Source: an uncultured Acetatifactor sp.
GTDB taxonomy: Bacteria > Bacillota > Clostridia > Lachnospirales > Lachnospiraceae
Reading direction: 5' to 3'
Assembly (NCBI GenBank): GCA_910580225.1
Contig: CAJTXE010000022.1
Location: 53,238-74,397, forward strand
DNA: 21,160 bases
The notes under the pieces are model-generated. The model worked only from the letters and a program-made list of their open reading frames with translations. It ran no database searches and was not told the DNA's origin. Positions 1 through 6,884 of the stretch are shown here, one piece after another. A program made the translations under genes and the position numbers. Every line of letters starts with the position of its first letter. Position 1 is the stretch's first letter.

Positions 1-9
1 AGCTGGTAA
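1..9 (+). CDS. rpsN: 30S ribosomal protein S14 (type Z), last two codons only
   Basis: The window opens with AGC TGG TAA, which reads Ser-Trp-stop. Zinc-type S14 proteins characteristically end in Ala-Ser-Trp, and rpsN normally sits directly before rpsH in the spc operon, so this is read as the 3' tip of rpsN. Only two residues are visible, so the call rests on position and this C-terminal signature. The rpsH ribosome binding site follows at once. Confidence 0.6.
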   Translation, partial: SW

Positions 10-25
10 GAAGGAGGAAAAAAGA

Positions 26-427
26 ATGACATTGACAGATCCTATTGCAGATATGCTTACAAGAATCCGTAATGCAAATACTGCCAAGCATGACACGGTA
101 GATGTACCTGCTTCCAAGATGAAGCTGTCCATCGCGCAGATCCTTCTGGATGAGGGATATATTAGCAAATATGATATTATTGATGACGGTAGTTTCAAGT
201 CTATTCACATTACGCTGAAGTATGGGAATGACAAAAATGAAAAGATCATCTCCGGCATTAAGAGAATTTCAAAGCCGGGCTTACGTGTGTATGCGGGCAA
301 GGATGAGCTGCCTAAGGTACTGGGCGGCCTGGGGATCGCTATCATTTCTACCAACCAGGGTGTGATCACGGACAAGAAGGCACGGGAGCTGCAGGTTGGC
401 GGCGAAGTACTGGCCTTCGTATGGTAA
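26..427 (+). CDS. rpsH: 30S ribosomal protein S8
   Basis: A 133-residue S8, the usual length for the family. S8 binds the central domain of 16S rRNA early in small-subunit assembly and, in E. coli, is also the translational repressor of the spc operon. The N-terminus (MTLTDPIADMLTRIRNAN) and the C-terminal STNQGVITDKKARE stretch, followed by GGEVLAFVW, are family hallmarks. An AAGGAGG ribosome binding site lies about 8 nt before the ATG. It sits between rpsN and rplF, the standard spc order. Nothing is unusual. Confidence 0.98.
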   Translation: MTLTDPIADMLTRIRNANTAKHDTVDVPASKMKLSIAQILLDEGYISKYDIIDDGSFKSIHITLKYGNDKNEKIISGIKRISKPGLRVYAGKDELPKVLGGLGIAIISTNQGVITDKKARELQVGGEVLAFVW

Positions 428-467
428 TTGTTAACTATTTTTTCAAACAAAATCAGGAGGTACGGGC

Positions 468-1010
468 ATGTCACGTATAGGTAGAATGCCAATCGCGGTT
501 CCCGCAGGTGTGACTGTGGAGATTGCAGAAAATAATAAAGTGACTGTGAAAGGTCCCAAGGGAACTCTGGAGAGAGTGTTGCCCGCAGAGATGGAAATTA
601 AGATGGAAGGCGCGGAAGTGCTGGTAAGCAGACCGAACGATCTGAAGAAGATGAAATCCCTTCATGGTCTGACCAGAACACTCATTAACAATATGGTGGT
701 GGGTGTTACCGCAGGTTATGCGAAGAAGCTGGAGGTCAACGGTGTTGGTTACAGAGCTGCAAAGGCAGGCAAGAAACTGACACTGAACCTGGGATATTCT
801 CATCCCGTGGAGATGGAAGATCCCGAAGGCATCGAGACCGCAGTAGAAGGTCAGAACGTGATCATCGTTAAGGGTATTGATAAAGAGAAAGTTGGCCAAT
901 TCGCAGCCGAAATCAGAGACAAGAGAAGACCTGAGCCTTATAAGGGCAAGGGTATCAAGTATGCCGATGAGACGATCAGGCGTAAAGTTGGTAAGACCGG
1001 TAAGAAATAG
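468..1010 (+). CDS. rplF: 50S ribosomal protein L6
   Basis: A 180-residue L6, full length for bacteria. L6 has two repeated alpha/beta domains and binds 23S rRNA near the sarcin-ricin loop and factor-binding centre. The N-terminus MSRIGRMPIAVP and the C-terminal RRPEPYKGKGIKYADE signature (about residues 153-168) are diagnostic. AGGAGG lies at 455-460, 7 nt before the ATG. It follows rpsH after 40 nt and precedes rplR. Confidence 0.98.
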   Translation: MSRIGRMPIAVPAGVTVEIAENNKVTVKGPKGTLERVLPAEMEIKMEGAEVLVSRPNDLKKMKSLHGLTRTLINNMVVGVTAGYAKKLEVNGVGYRAAKAGKKLTLNLGYSHPVEMEDPEGIETAVEGQNVIIVKGIDKEKVGQFAAEIRDKRRPEPYKGKGIKYADETIRRKVGKTGKK

Positions 1011-1030
1011 CAGATAAGGAGAGTATGAAG

Positions 1031-1399
1031 ATGGTTAACAAGAAATCAAGAAAAGAAGTTCGTGTCAAAAAGCACATGAGAATTCGTAACCGCTTCAGTG
1101 GCACTGCCGAGAGACCTCGTCTGGCAGTATTCAGAAGCAATAATCATATGTATGCTCAAATTATCGATGATACTGTTGGGAATACATTAGTATCCGCTTC
1201 CACTCTTGAAAGCGCAGTCAAGGCAGAGCTTACGAAGACCAATAACGTTGATGCGGCGGCATACCTGGGAACTGTCATCGGTAAGAGGGCAGTAGAGAAA
1301 GGCATAACAAAGGTTGTCTTTGACAGAGGCGGCTATATATATCAGGGTAAAGTAGCAGCATTAGCTGACGCAGCCAGAGAAGCTGGCCTGGAATTCTAG
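1031..1399 (+). CDS. rplR: 50S ribosomal protein L18
   Basis: L18 binds 5S rRNA together with L5 and helps dock it onto the large subunit. From the ATG at 1031 the protein has 122 residues, the usual length. It contains the conserved RPRLAVFRSNNHMYAQIIDD core and a C-terminal FDRGGYIYQGKVAALADAAREAGLEF-type ending. An in-frame ATG at 1025 would add Met-Lys. AAGGAG (1016-1021) is only 3 nt from 1025 but 9 nt from 1031, so I chose 1031. The gene sits between rplF and rpsE as expected. Confidence 0.95.
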   Translation: MVNKKSRKEVRVKKHMRIRNRFSGTAERPRLAVFRSNNHMYAQIIDDTVGNTLVSASTLESAVKAELTKTNNVDAAAYLGTVIGKRAVEKGITKVVFDRGGYIYQGKVAALADAAREAGLEF

Positions 1400-1419
1400 G
1401 AAAGGAAGAGGAATACATC

Positions 1420-1929
1420 ATGAAACACACAATCATAGATGCAAGCCAGTTTGAATTGACTGACAAGGTTGTAGCCATCAAGCGTGTAACCAAGACCGTA
1501 AAGGGCGGACGTAATATGCGTTTTACGGCTTTGGTGGTAGTAGGTGACGGCAACGGACATGTAGGTGCAGGACTTGGCAAAGCCGTAGAAATTCCCGAAG
1601 CAATCCGCAAGGGAAAGGAAGATGCAATGAAGCATCTTGTCAAGATCTCGCTGGATGAGAACAATTCCATCACACATGATTTCATCGGTAAGTATGGCTC
1701 CGCAAATGTTCTGCTTAAGAAGGCTCCTGATGGTACTGGTATCATTGCCGGCGGTCCTGCACGTGTCGTATGTGAGCTGGCCGGTATCAAGAATATCCGT
1801 ACCAAGTCTCTTGGATCAAACAACAAGCAGAATGTCGTCCTTGCAACGATTACCGGCTTAAGTCAGCTGAAGTCTCCTGAAGAAGTAGCGAAGAGCCGCG
1901 GCAAATCCGTTGAGGAAATTTTGGCGTAA
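1420..1929 (+). CDS. rpsE: 30S ribosomal protein S5
   Basis: A 169-residue S5. S5 lies on the solvent side of the 30S subunit near the mRNA entry and contributes to decoding accuracy. The N-terminal double-stranded-RNA-binding-like domain includes KTVKGGRNMRFTALVVVGD (about residues 27-45) and GHVGAGLGKAVEIPEAIRKG. The C-terminal domain contains GGPARVVCELAGIKNIRTKSLGS. The ribosome binding site is a GGAAGAGG run about 8 nt upstream. The gene is 20 nt after rplR and 32 nt before rpmD. Confidence 0.98.
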   Translation: MKHTIIDASQFELTDKVVAIKRVTKTVKGGRNMRFTALVVVGDGNGHVGAGLGKAVEIPEAIRKGKEDAMKHLVKISLDENNSITHDFIGKYGSANVLLKKAPDGTGIIAGGPARVVCELAGIKNIRTKSLGSNNKQNVVLATITGLSQLKSPEEVAKSRGKSVEEILA

Positions 1930-1961
1930 ATGCAGGTGAAGCATTTGAAAGGAGATCAGGA

Positions 1962-2147
1962 ATGGAAGAGAAGAAGTTAAAAATTACTTTGGTAAAGTCC
2001 ACCATCGGTGCCGTGCCAAAGAATAAGGCCATCGTTGAATCCATGGGGCTGCGCAAGATCGGAAGGAGCGTGATCCTGCCCGATAATGCGGCTACAAGAG
2101 GACAGATTCGTCTGGTTGGCCATTTGTTGAAAGTGGAAGAAGCGTAA
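1962..2147 (+). CDS. rpmD: 50S ribosomal protein L30
   Basis: A 61-residue L30, a small 23S rRNA-binding protein of the large subunit. The short bacterial form is recognised by KITLVKSTIGAVPKNKAIVE followed by MGLRKIGRSVILPDN, then the IRLVGHLLKVEE C-terminus. AAAGGAGA lies about 8 nt before the ATG. It lies between rpsE and rplO, as in other Firmicutes; some bacterial lineages lack this gene. Confidence 0.97.
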   Translation: MEEKKLKITLVKSTIGAVPKNKAIVESMGLRKIGRSVILPDNAATRGQIRLVGHLLKVEEA

Positions 2148-2167
2148 TCGAAAAGGAGGTGTTATCA

Positions 2168-2608
2168 ATGGAATTATCCAATTTAAGACCTGCAGAGGGT
2201 TCTAAGCACGGTGATAAATTCAGGAGAGGCCGCGGACACGGTTCAGGAAACGGCAAGACTGCCGGAAAGGGACATAAGGGCCAGAAGGCTCGTTCCGGAG
2301 CTCCCAGGATCGGTTTTGAAGGCGGACAGATGCCTTTGTACAGACGTCTCCCCAAGAGAGGCTTTAAGAACAGAAATACAAAGGAGATCGTTGCCATTAA
2401 TCTCAGTGCGTTGGAGCGTTTTGAGGACGGGGCAACTGTGGATGTCAATACACTCATGGAGGCCGGCATCATTAAGAATCCCAGGGACGGCGTTAAAGTG
2501 CTCGGAAATGGAGAACTTACCAAAAAACTCAATGTGAAGGTGGACGCATACAGTGCATCTGCAAAGGAGAAAATTGAGGCGCTTGGTGGAACTGCAGAGG
2601 TGATGTAA
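2168..2608 (+). CDS. rplO: 50S ribosomal protein L15
   Basis: A 146-residue L15, a late assembly protein of the 50S subunit with an extended Gly/Arg-rich N-terminal tail that penetrates 23S rRNA. The tail RRGRGHGSGNGKTAGKGHKG and the GFEGGQMPLYRRLPKRGF motif are diagnostic. The start is the ATG at 2168, preceded by AAGGAGGT at 2153-2160. A GTG at 2159 in the same frame overlaps that binding site and was rejected. The stop TAA shares its last A with the ATG of secY, so the two are probably translationally coupled. Confidence 0.98.
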   Translation: MELSNLRPAEGSKHGDKFRRGRGHGSGNGKTAGKGHKGQKARSGAPRIGFEGGQMPLYRRLPKRGFKNRNTKEIVAINLSALERFEDGATVDVNTLMEAGIIKNPRDGVKVLGNGELTKKLNVKVDAYSASAKEKIEALGGTAEVM

Positions 2609-3921
2609 TGCTTAAAACGCTGAAAAACGCATTCAAAATTAAAGATCTGAGGGACAAGATTTTATTTACCTTCGCCATGCTGGTTGTGATCCGTATCGGA
2701 TCACAGCTGCCTGTGCCGGGTGTAAACGGCGAGTATTTCAGAAGCTGGTTTGCAGCCCAGTCTGACGGCGCATTCAGTTTTTTTGATGCTGTTACAGGCG
2801 GTTCTTTCATCAATATGTCGATTTTGGCGTTGAACATCACTCCCTATATTACATCCTCTATTATCATGCAGCTGCTTACCATCGCAATTCCGAAGCTGGA
2901 AGAGATGCAGCGTGACGGTGAGGATGGCAGGAAGAAAATTGCTGCCATTACCAGATATGTGACGGTGGGACTGGCTTTGATTCAGTCCACGGCCATGGCC
3001 ATCGGTTTTGGTCGCCAGGGATATCTGATTCAGTTCAACGCCCTGAATGTAATCTGTGCCATTACGACGCTCACAGCCGGCAGTGCTTTCCTGATGTGGG
3101 TGGGAGAGCGAATCACGGAAAACGGCATCGGAAACGGTATCTCCATTGTTCTGGTAATCAACATTATCTCCAGACTTCCCGAAGATCTGGGAAATCTGTT
3201 TCAGCAGTTTGTCTTCGGCAAAGCGCCGGCTACGGCAGTGCTGGCAGTGGTGATTATCTTTGCAGTGATTATTGCCATGGTGGTATTGGTTATTGTCTTA
3301 AATGACGGCGTGCGTCGGATTCCCGTGCAGTATGCCAATAAAGTACAGGGCAGAAAGATGGTGGGCGGACAGACTTCCAATATTCCGCTGAAGGTGAACA
3401 CAGCAGGTGTGATCCCCGTTATTTTTGCTCAGTCATTGCTCACCATGCCCATCTATATTTCCTCTTTTGCAGGATATTCGGGTACAGGTGTCTGGAGTGA
3501 AGTTTTGAAATATCTGAATTCCGGTTACTGGTGTAATCCCGGTCAGCTGAGATATTCCATCGGATTGCTTGTATATATCGCATTGATCATTTTCTTTGCA
3601 TATTTTTACACATCCATCACGTTCAATCCTTTGATGATCGCGGATAATATGAAGAAGCAGGGCGGGTTTATTCCGGGTATCCGACCTGGGAAACCTACCA
3701 GCGACTATTTGAATAAGGTTTTGAATTATATCGTGTTTATCGGTGCCGTAGGATTGACTGTTGTGGCGGTTCTGCCGTATATCTTCAGCGGTGTATTCAA
3801 TGCGAGTGTATCCTTCGGCGGCACCAGCCTGATTATTATCGTCAGCGTTGTGCTTGAGACCATGAAACAGGTGGAGTCGCAGATGCTTGTCCGGAATTAC
3901 AAGGGCTTCCTGGAGAAATAA
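2608..3921 (+). CDS. secY: Protein translocase channel subunit SecY
   Basis: SecY is the pore of the SecYEG translocon in the cytoplasmic membrane, through which unfolded precursors are exported by SecA or inserted co-translationally. The 437-residue protein shows about ten hydrophobic segments, a plug region after LPVPGVN (about residue 35), NITPYITSSIIMQLL in TM2, and the cytosolic loop GFIPGIRPGKPT with Arg359, the conserved arginine needed for SecA coupling. Length and motifs are typical. It overlaps rplO by one base and is the last gene before a terminator, so it closes the spc transcription unit. Confidence 0.98.
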   Translation: MLKTLKNAFKIKDLRDKILFTFAMLVVIRIGSQLPVPGVNGEYFRSWFAAQSDGAFSFFDAVTGGSFINMSILALNITPYITSSIIMQLLTIAIPKLEEMQRDGEDGRKKIAAITRYVTVGLALIQSTAMAIGFGRQGYLIQFNALNVICAITTLTAGSAFLMWVGERITENGIGNGISIVLVINIISRLPEDLGNLFQQFVFGKAPATAVLAVVIIFAVIIAMVVLVIVLNDGVRRIPVQYANKVQGRKMVGGQTSNIPLKVNTAGVIPVIFAQSLLTMPIYISSFAGYSGTGVWSEVLKYLNSGYWCNPGQLRYSIGLLVYIALIIFFAYFYTSITFNPLMIADNMKKQGGFIPGIRPGKPTSDYLNKVLNYIVFIGAVGLTVVAVLPYIFSGVFNASVSFGGTSLIIIVSVVLETMKQVESQMLVRNYKGFLEK

Positions 3922-3991
3922 GACTGCTGTCGGAAACAGTATTGCCATTTAGTCCGGCTGGATCTCGTATGCAGGATGCGAAGCTTACAGG

Positions 3992-4025
3992 AGGAGCTTT
4001 CCCGTAATTTGGGAAAGCTCCTTTT
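3992..4025 (+). terminator. Intrinsic terminator after secY
   Basis: GGAGCTTTCCC (3993-4003) pairs perfectly with GGGAAAGCTCC (4011-4021) around a 7-nt loop, with an extra A-T pair outside, and TTTT (4022-4025) follows. This is a classical Rho-independent terminator. The U-tract is short, so some read-through into adk is possible. Confidence 0.85.
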
Positions 4026-4047
4026 ATAAAATGTTGTCGGAAAGATA

Positions 4048-4076
4048 TTGAAAAGTTTCTATAAAATAGGTAAAAT
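4048..4076 (+). promoter_or_regulatory. Predicted housekeeping-sigma promoter for adk-map
   Basis: TTGAAA (4048-4053, 5 of 6 consensus) and TAAAAT (4071-4076, 5 of 6) are separated by exactly 17 nt. The site lies just after the secY terminator and 64 nt before adk. Transcription would start near 4083 and give a leader of about 57 nt. Confidence 0.75.
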
Positions 4077-4139
4077 AAAAATTGTCGGAAGGGGTATCTG
4101 AACGATACTTGCGGAACTGGAATAAGAAAGGGCTAAAAA

Positions 4140-4781
4140 ATGAAGATTATTATGTTGGGCGCGCCTGGCGCCGGCAAGGGAACACAGGCAAAAATGATCG
4201 CGGAGAAATATGGAATTCCCCATGTGTCCACGGGAGACATTTTCCGGGCCAACATTAAAAACGGTACAGAGCTTGGCAGAGAGGCAAAGCAGTATATGGA
4301 TCAGGGACTTCTGGTTCCGGATGAACTGACCGTGAAGATTCTGCTGGACAGGGTTGCTCAGGAAGACTGCAGAAACGGTTATGTTCTGGATGGCTTTCCC
4401 AGGACCATTCCTCAGGCAGAAGTGCTTGACGGAGCGCTGGAGAAGCTGAACGAGAGAATCGATTATGCAGTGGATGTGGATGTTCCGGATGAGAATATTG
4501 TAAAGCGGATGTCAGGAAGGCGTGCCTGCCTGAAATGCGGTGCTACGTATCATATCGAGCATATTCCTCCTAAACAGGAAGGTGTATGCGATACCTGCGG
4601 CAGCGAACTGGTACTTCGGGATGACGACAGGCCAGAGACGGTGCTGAACCGTCTGAAAGTATACCATGACCAGACGCAGCCTCTGATTGAATACTATACC
4701 CGCAAAGGCATCTTAAAGACCGTAGACGGAACCATGGATATGCAGGATGTGTTCCAGGCCATTACGGATATTCTGGGATAG
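4140..4781 (+). CDS. adk: Adenylate kinase, zinc-binding form
   Basis: Adenylate kinase interconverts ATP + AMP and 2 ADP in the cytoplasm. The 213-residue protein has the P-loop GAPGAGKGT (residues 7-15), the AMP-binding segment STGDIFR, the DGFPRT motif (84-89) and a long LID domain. The LID carries Cys130, Cys133, Cys150 and Cys153, the four-cysteine zinc site typical of Gram-positive and clostridial enzymes. An AGAAAGGG ribosome binding site precedes the ATG. It is separated from secY by a terminator and its own promoter, and is followed 15 nt later by map. Confidence 0.98.
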   Translation: MKIIMLGAPGAGKGTQAKMIAEKYGIPHVSTGDIFRANIKNGTELGREAKQYMDQGLLVPDELTVKILLDRVAQEDCRNGYVLDGFPRTIPQAEVLDGALEKLNERIDYAVDVDVPDENIVKRMSGRRACLKCGATYHIEHIPPKQEGVCDTCGSELVLRDDDRPETVLNRLKVYHDQTQPLIEYYTRKGILKTVDGTMDMQDVFQAITDILG

Positions 4782-4796
4782 GGAAGTCAGGTTAGT

Positions 4797-5549
4797 ATGG
4801 CGATTATAATTAAGACAGAGGAACAGATAAAGCTGATCAGAGAATCCTGCAGACGATTGGCTCTCGTCCATAAGGAGCTGGAGGAGATGATTCGTCCGGG
4901 GATATCGACCAGGGAGATAGACATCAAAGGAGACAGCCTGATCCGCAAAATGGGAGGCATTCCGAATTTCCTCCACTACAATGGATATCCGGCCAGCATC
5001 TGCGTGTCCGTGAATGACGAGGTGGTACATGGAATTCCCAACAAGCGCCGTATTCTCCAGGAGGGAGATATCGTCAGTCTGGATGCAGGGATGATTTATA
5101 AAGGATATCATTCCGACCAGGCACGCACCCATGCAGTGGGAAAAATTACACCTGAAGCCCGGCAGCTGATTGATGTGACCCAAAAGAGCTTTTTCGCCGG
5201 TATAGAGATGGCGAGAGCCGGAAATCATCTGTTTGATATTTCCAATGCCATCGCGGCATATGTGAAGCCTTATCGGTACGGCATTGTGCGGGAACTGGTA
5301 GGGCATGGAGTGGGGACAAAGCTTCATGAGGACCCCCAGATTCCCAATTTTGCACAGATGAAGCGAGGACCAAAGCTTCGACCGGGAATGACACTTGCAG
5401 TAGAACCGATGATCAATATGGGCAGAGCCGATGTGGAATGGCTGGATGATAACTGGACTGTGGTAACGGAAGACGGTTCTTTGTCTGCGCATTATGAGAA
5501 CACAATCCTGATTACGGAAGGCGAGCCTGAGATTCTGACCATGTATTGA
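4797..5549 (+). CDS. map: Methionine aminopeptidase, type I
   Basis: This enzyme removes the initiator methionine from nascent proteins once deformylated. The 250-residue length is that of a minimal type Ia enzyme with no N-terminal SH3-like or zinc extension. The five metal ligands are in place: Asp96 (SLDAG), Asp107 (HSDQART), His170 (GHGVG), Glu203 (AVEPM) and Glu234 (HYENT), and His79 (VVHG) matches the substrate-site histidine. It lies 15 nt after adk and 33 nt before the KOW gene, so the three are probably co-transcribed from 4048-4076. Confidence 0.98.
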   Translation: MAIIIKTEEQIKLIRESCRRLALVHKELEEMIRPGISTREIDIKGDSLIRKMGGIPNFLHYNGYPASICVSVNDEVVHGIPNKRRILQEGDIVSLDAGMIYKGYHSDQARTHAVGKITPEARQLIDVTQKSFFAGIEMARAGNHLFDISNAIAAYVKPYRYGIVRELVGHGVGTKLHEDPQIPNFAQMKRGPKLRPGMTLAVEPMINMGRADVEWLDDNWTVVTEDGSLSAHYENTILITEGEPEILTMY

Positions 5550-5582
5550 GCAAAATCTGCAGGCCAGGAACAGGAGAAGGAT

Positions 5583-5843
5583 ATGATAGGACAGCTGGCA
5601 ACATCGAAAGCAGGCCATGACAAAGACAGGCTCTATGTTATCGTAGCACAGACAGGGGAAAATGTATACCTGTGTGACGGAGATCTGCGTCCGCCGGATA
5701 AACCGAAGAAAAAGCGCTTAAAACATATACAGCCAGTAAATGACTTTGTGAATGACAAACTGCTTTCCAAACTGCTGAATGGTGAAAAGGTGTATGGAGA
5801 AGAAATCAAATATGCGCTGAAGCAGTATTTGAAGAAATCGTAA
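5583..5843 (+). CDS. KOW-domain RNA-binding protein (L14e-like family)
   Basis: An 86-residue protein. The N-terminal half matches the KOW/L14e-like pattern: a Gly/Lys/Asp turn (SKAGHDKDRLYVIVA, about residues 9-23), a short beta segment (NVYLCDGDLR) and a basic strand (KKKRLKHIQPV). A charged helical tail of about 35 residues follows. Firmicutes often carry such a gene between map and infA (ybzG in B. subtilis, from memory). Its role is not established; ribosome or rRNA association is inferred from the neighbourhood. An AGGAG ribosome binding site precedes the ATG. Confidence 0.85.
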   Translation: MIGQLATSKAGHDKDRLYVIVAQTGENVYLCDGDLRPPDKPKKKRLKHIQPVNDFVNDKLLSKLLNGEKVYGEEIKYALKQYLKKS

Positions 5844-6015
5844 AAACAGCATATGTGTGCAGAAGTGCCCATAACAGTGATCGCCCTGCTGCATTTTGGG
5901 CAGAAATTGTACCGCGAAACCTGGTATAGATGCGCTCATATGAGGAACTCATAAAACAGCATATGTGCGCAGAAGTTGTTTTGCCATGTGTACAGATGCG
6001 CCCATCTGCGGAACT
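5843..6015 (+). repeat. Two adjacent hairpin-forming repeat units before infA
   Basis: Box A occurs at 5843-5866 and 5953-5976 (23 of 24 identical, core CATATGTGYGCAGAAGT). Box B occurs at 5924-5949 and 5990-6015 (22 of 26 identical, core AGATGCGCYCAT). Each A pairs with the B that follows, because CATATGTGYGCA is nearly complementary to TGCGCYCATATG. Unit 1 is 107 nt with a 57-nt loop; unit 2 is 63 nt with a 13-nt loop. Unit 1 starts at the KOW gene stop codon and unit 2 ends 8 nt before the infA ribosome binding site. It may be a dispersed genomic repeat or a regulatory element. Confidence 0.8.
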
Positions 6016-6039
6016 AAAATTCGGAGGAAATATAATTAT

Positions 6040-6258
6040 ATGTCTAAAAGTGATGTAATCGAAATCGAAGGTACAGTCGTGGAGAAATTGCCAAATACCA
6101 TGTTTCAGGTGGAGCTGGAGAATGGTCATCGAGTGCTGGCACACATCAGTGGCAAGCTTCGCCAGAACTTTATCCGTATCCTTCCTGGAGACAGGGTAAC
6201 GCTGGAACTGTCGCCCTATGACCTGAGCAAGGGACGCATTATCTGGAGAGATAAATAA
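6040..6258 (+). CDS. infA: Translation initiation factor IF-1
   Basis: A 72-residue single OB-fold protein that occupies the A-site of the 30S subunit during initiation. The family pattern is plain: SKSDVIEIEGTVVEKLPN, the FQVELENGH strand, LAHISGKLRQNFIRILPGD and the C-terminal KGRIIWRDK. GGAGG at 6023-6027 lies 12 nt before the ATG at 6040, slightly long but usual for this context. An in-frame ATG at 5965 would add 25 residues lying in the upstream repeat and was rejected. Confidence 0.97.
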   Translation: MSKSDVIEIEGTVVEKLPNTMFQVELENGHRVLAHISGKLRQNFIRILPGDRVTLELSPYDLSKGRIIWRDK

Positions 6259-6303
6259 TCCGGATTATGCGGAAAACATCAGAATAATCAGAAAAATTAT
6301 TGG

Positions 6304-6333
6304 ATAAGGGGGTTGCAATCAGAACCCCCTTAT
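6304..6333. repeat. Perfect 11-bp inverted repeat overlapping the rpmJ promoter
   Basis: ATAAGGGGGTT (6304-6314) is the exact reverse complement of AACCCCCTTAT (6323-6333), with an 8-nt centre. No T-tract follows on the plus strand, so it is not a standard terminator. It covers the -35 element and most of the spacer of the rpmJ promoter, a position fitting an operator, or an RNA 3'-end hairpin for the infA transcript. Confidence 0.8.
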
Positions 6334-6341
6334 GTTATAAT
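6313..6341 (+). promoter_or_regulatory. Predicted housekeeping-sigma promoter for rpmJ and the alpha operon
   Basis: TTGCAA (6313-6318, 4 of 6 consensus) and a perfect TATAAT (6336-6341) are 17 nt apart. Transcription would begin near 6348, about 27 nt before the rpmJ GTG. The -35 and spacer lie within the inverted repeat at 6304-6333. Confidence 0.75.
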
Positions 6342-6374
6342 ACAAGACGGTCTTTTTTGAAAGGAGGGTTTAAC

Positions 6375-6488
6375 GTGAAGGTTAGATCATCAGTAAAGCC
6401 AATGTGCGAAAAATGTAAGATCATCAAGAGAAAAGGACGCATCAGAGTAATCTGTGAGAATCCGAAGCACAAGCAGAGACAGGGATAA
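6375..6488 (+). CDS. rpmJ: 50S ribosomal protein L36, zinc-binding form
   Basis: A 37-residue L36, the smallest large-subunit protein. Zinc ligands Cys11, Cys14, Cys27 and His32 are all present, so this is the zinc (C+) paralogue. The start is GTG at 6375, chosen because AAGGAGGG (6361-6368) lies 6 nt upstream and the family begins MKVR-S-VKPMCEKC. An in-frame ATG at 6300 would place 25 unrelated residues across the promoter and was rejected. Unusually, it is followed by 396 nt without a gene before rpsM. Confidence 0.97.
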   Translation: MKVRSSVKPMCEKCKIIKRKGRIRVICENPKHKQRQG

Positions 6489-6884
6489 TCACCGCCTGGA
6501 GGTGCTTTAGCAGCATCACAGGTTATGTGAGTTCTTGTCCCGTTTATATGTGCGGCTGAACCAATGGAGGCGTTTTCCTGCCATTGATTATCATAGAACT
6601 GGGATAGAGCTTACTGGAGATTACTTCTTGATACCAGAATGAATAGAATGTCTGAAACTTCTGCCGGACTGTGTTCGGCATAGTCCGTTGCCTGAAAATT
6701 CTAATTTTCATCCATGAAAAATGGGAAGGCACATTTGGGGAGTGAAGCGTTTTAAACATTCTGGAAAGATCGGATGAAGCAGAAAGCAGTGAGTGTCCGG
6801 TTGGGTGAAAACCCCAATCAATTAGTAACAGGAAATGCGCATAATAACAGACCAGAACGTGTGCAGAAAATGGAGGAAATGTAA
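6489..6884 (+). other. Non-coding structured gap between rpmJ and rpsM
   Basis: I find no credible gene on either strand in this 396-nt stretch. It holds several short inverted repeats: TCACA/TGTGA (6516-6530); CGGACTGTG/CATAGTCCG around TTCGG (6665-6687, one G-U pair); the tight TGAAAATT/AATTTTCA (6693-6710); CCAT/ATGG (6712-6724); and GGTTGGG/CCCAATC (6799-6819). No convincing promoter or U-tract terminator is visible. If transcribed from 6313-6341, it would be a long intercistronic leader for rpsM, where E. coli has its S4 control site. This role is inference. Confidence 0.6.

Noticed and set aside
2159..2167. A GTG at 2159 as the start of rplO.
   Set aside because: It overlaps the AAGGAGGT ribosome binding site that serves the ATG at 2168, and the family N-terminus begins at the ATG.
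4713..5618. A 301-codon open frame on the minus strand opposite map.
   Set aside because: It lies over a certain methionine aminopeptidase gene, has no recognisable domain and is Cys/His-rich in the way antisense frames often are.
5843..6015. A possible CRISPR array because of repeated boxes.
   Set aside because: Only two copies, unequal spacing (110 and 66 nt) and repeats that differ; the pattern is a hairpin element, not a repeat-spacer array.
6304..6333. The inverted repeat after infA as a standard intrinsic terminator.
   Set aside because: No T-run follows on the plus strand; the sequence after it is the -10 of a promoter.
6544..6759. A 71-codon minus-strand open frame in the rpmJ-rpsM gap.
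   Set aside because: No recognisable domain, and it covers several inverted repeats; I treat the region as non-coding.
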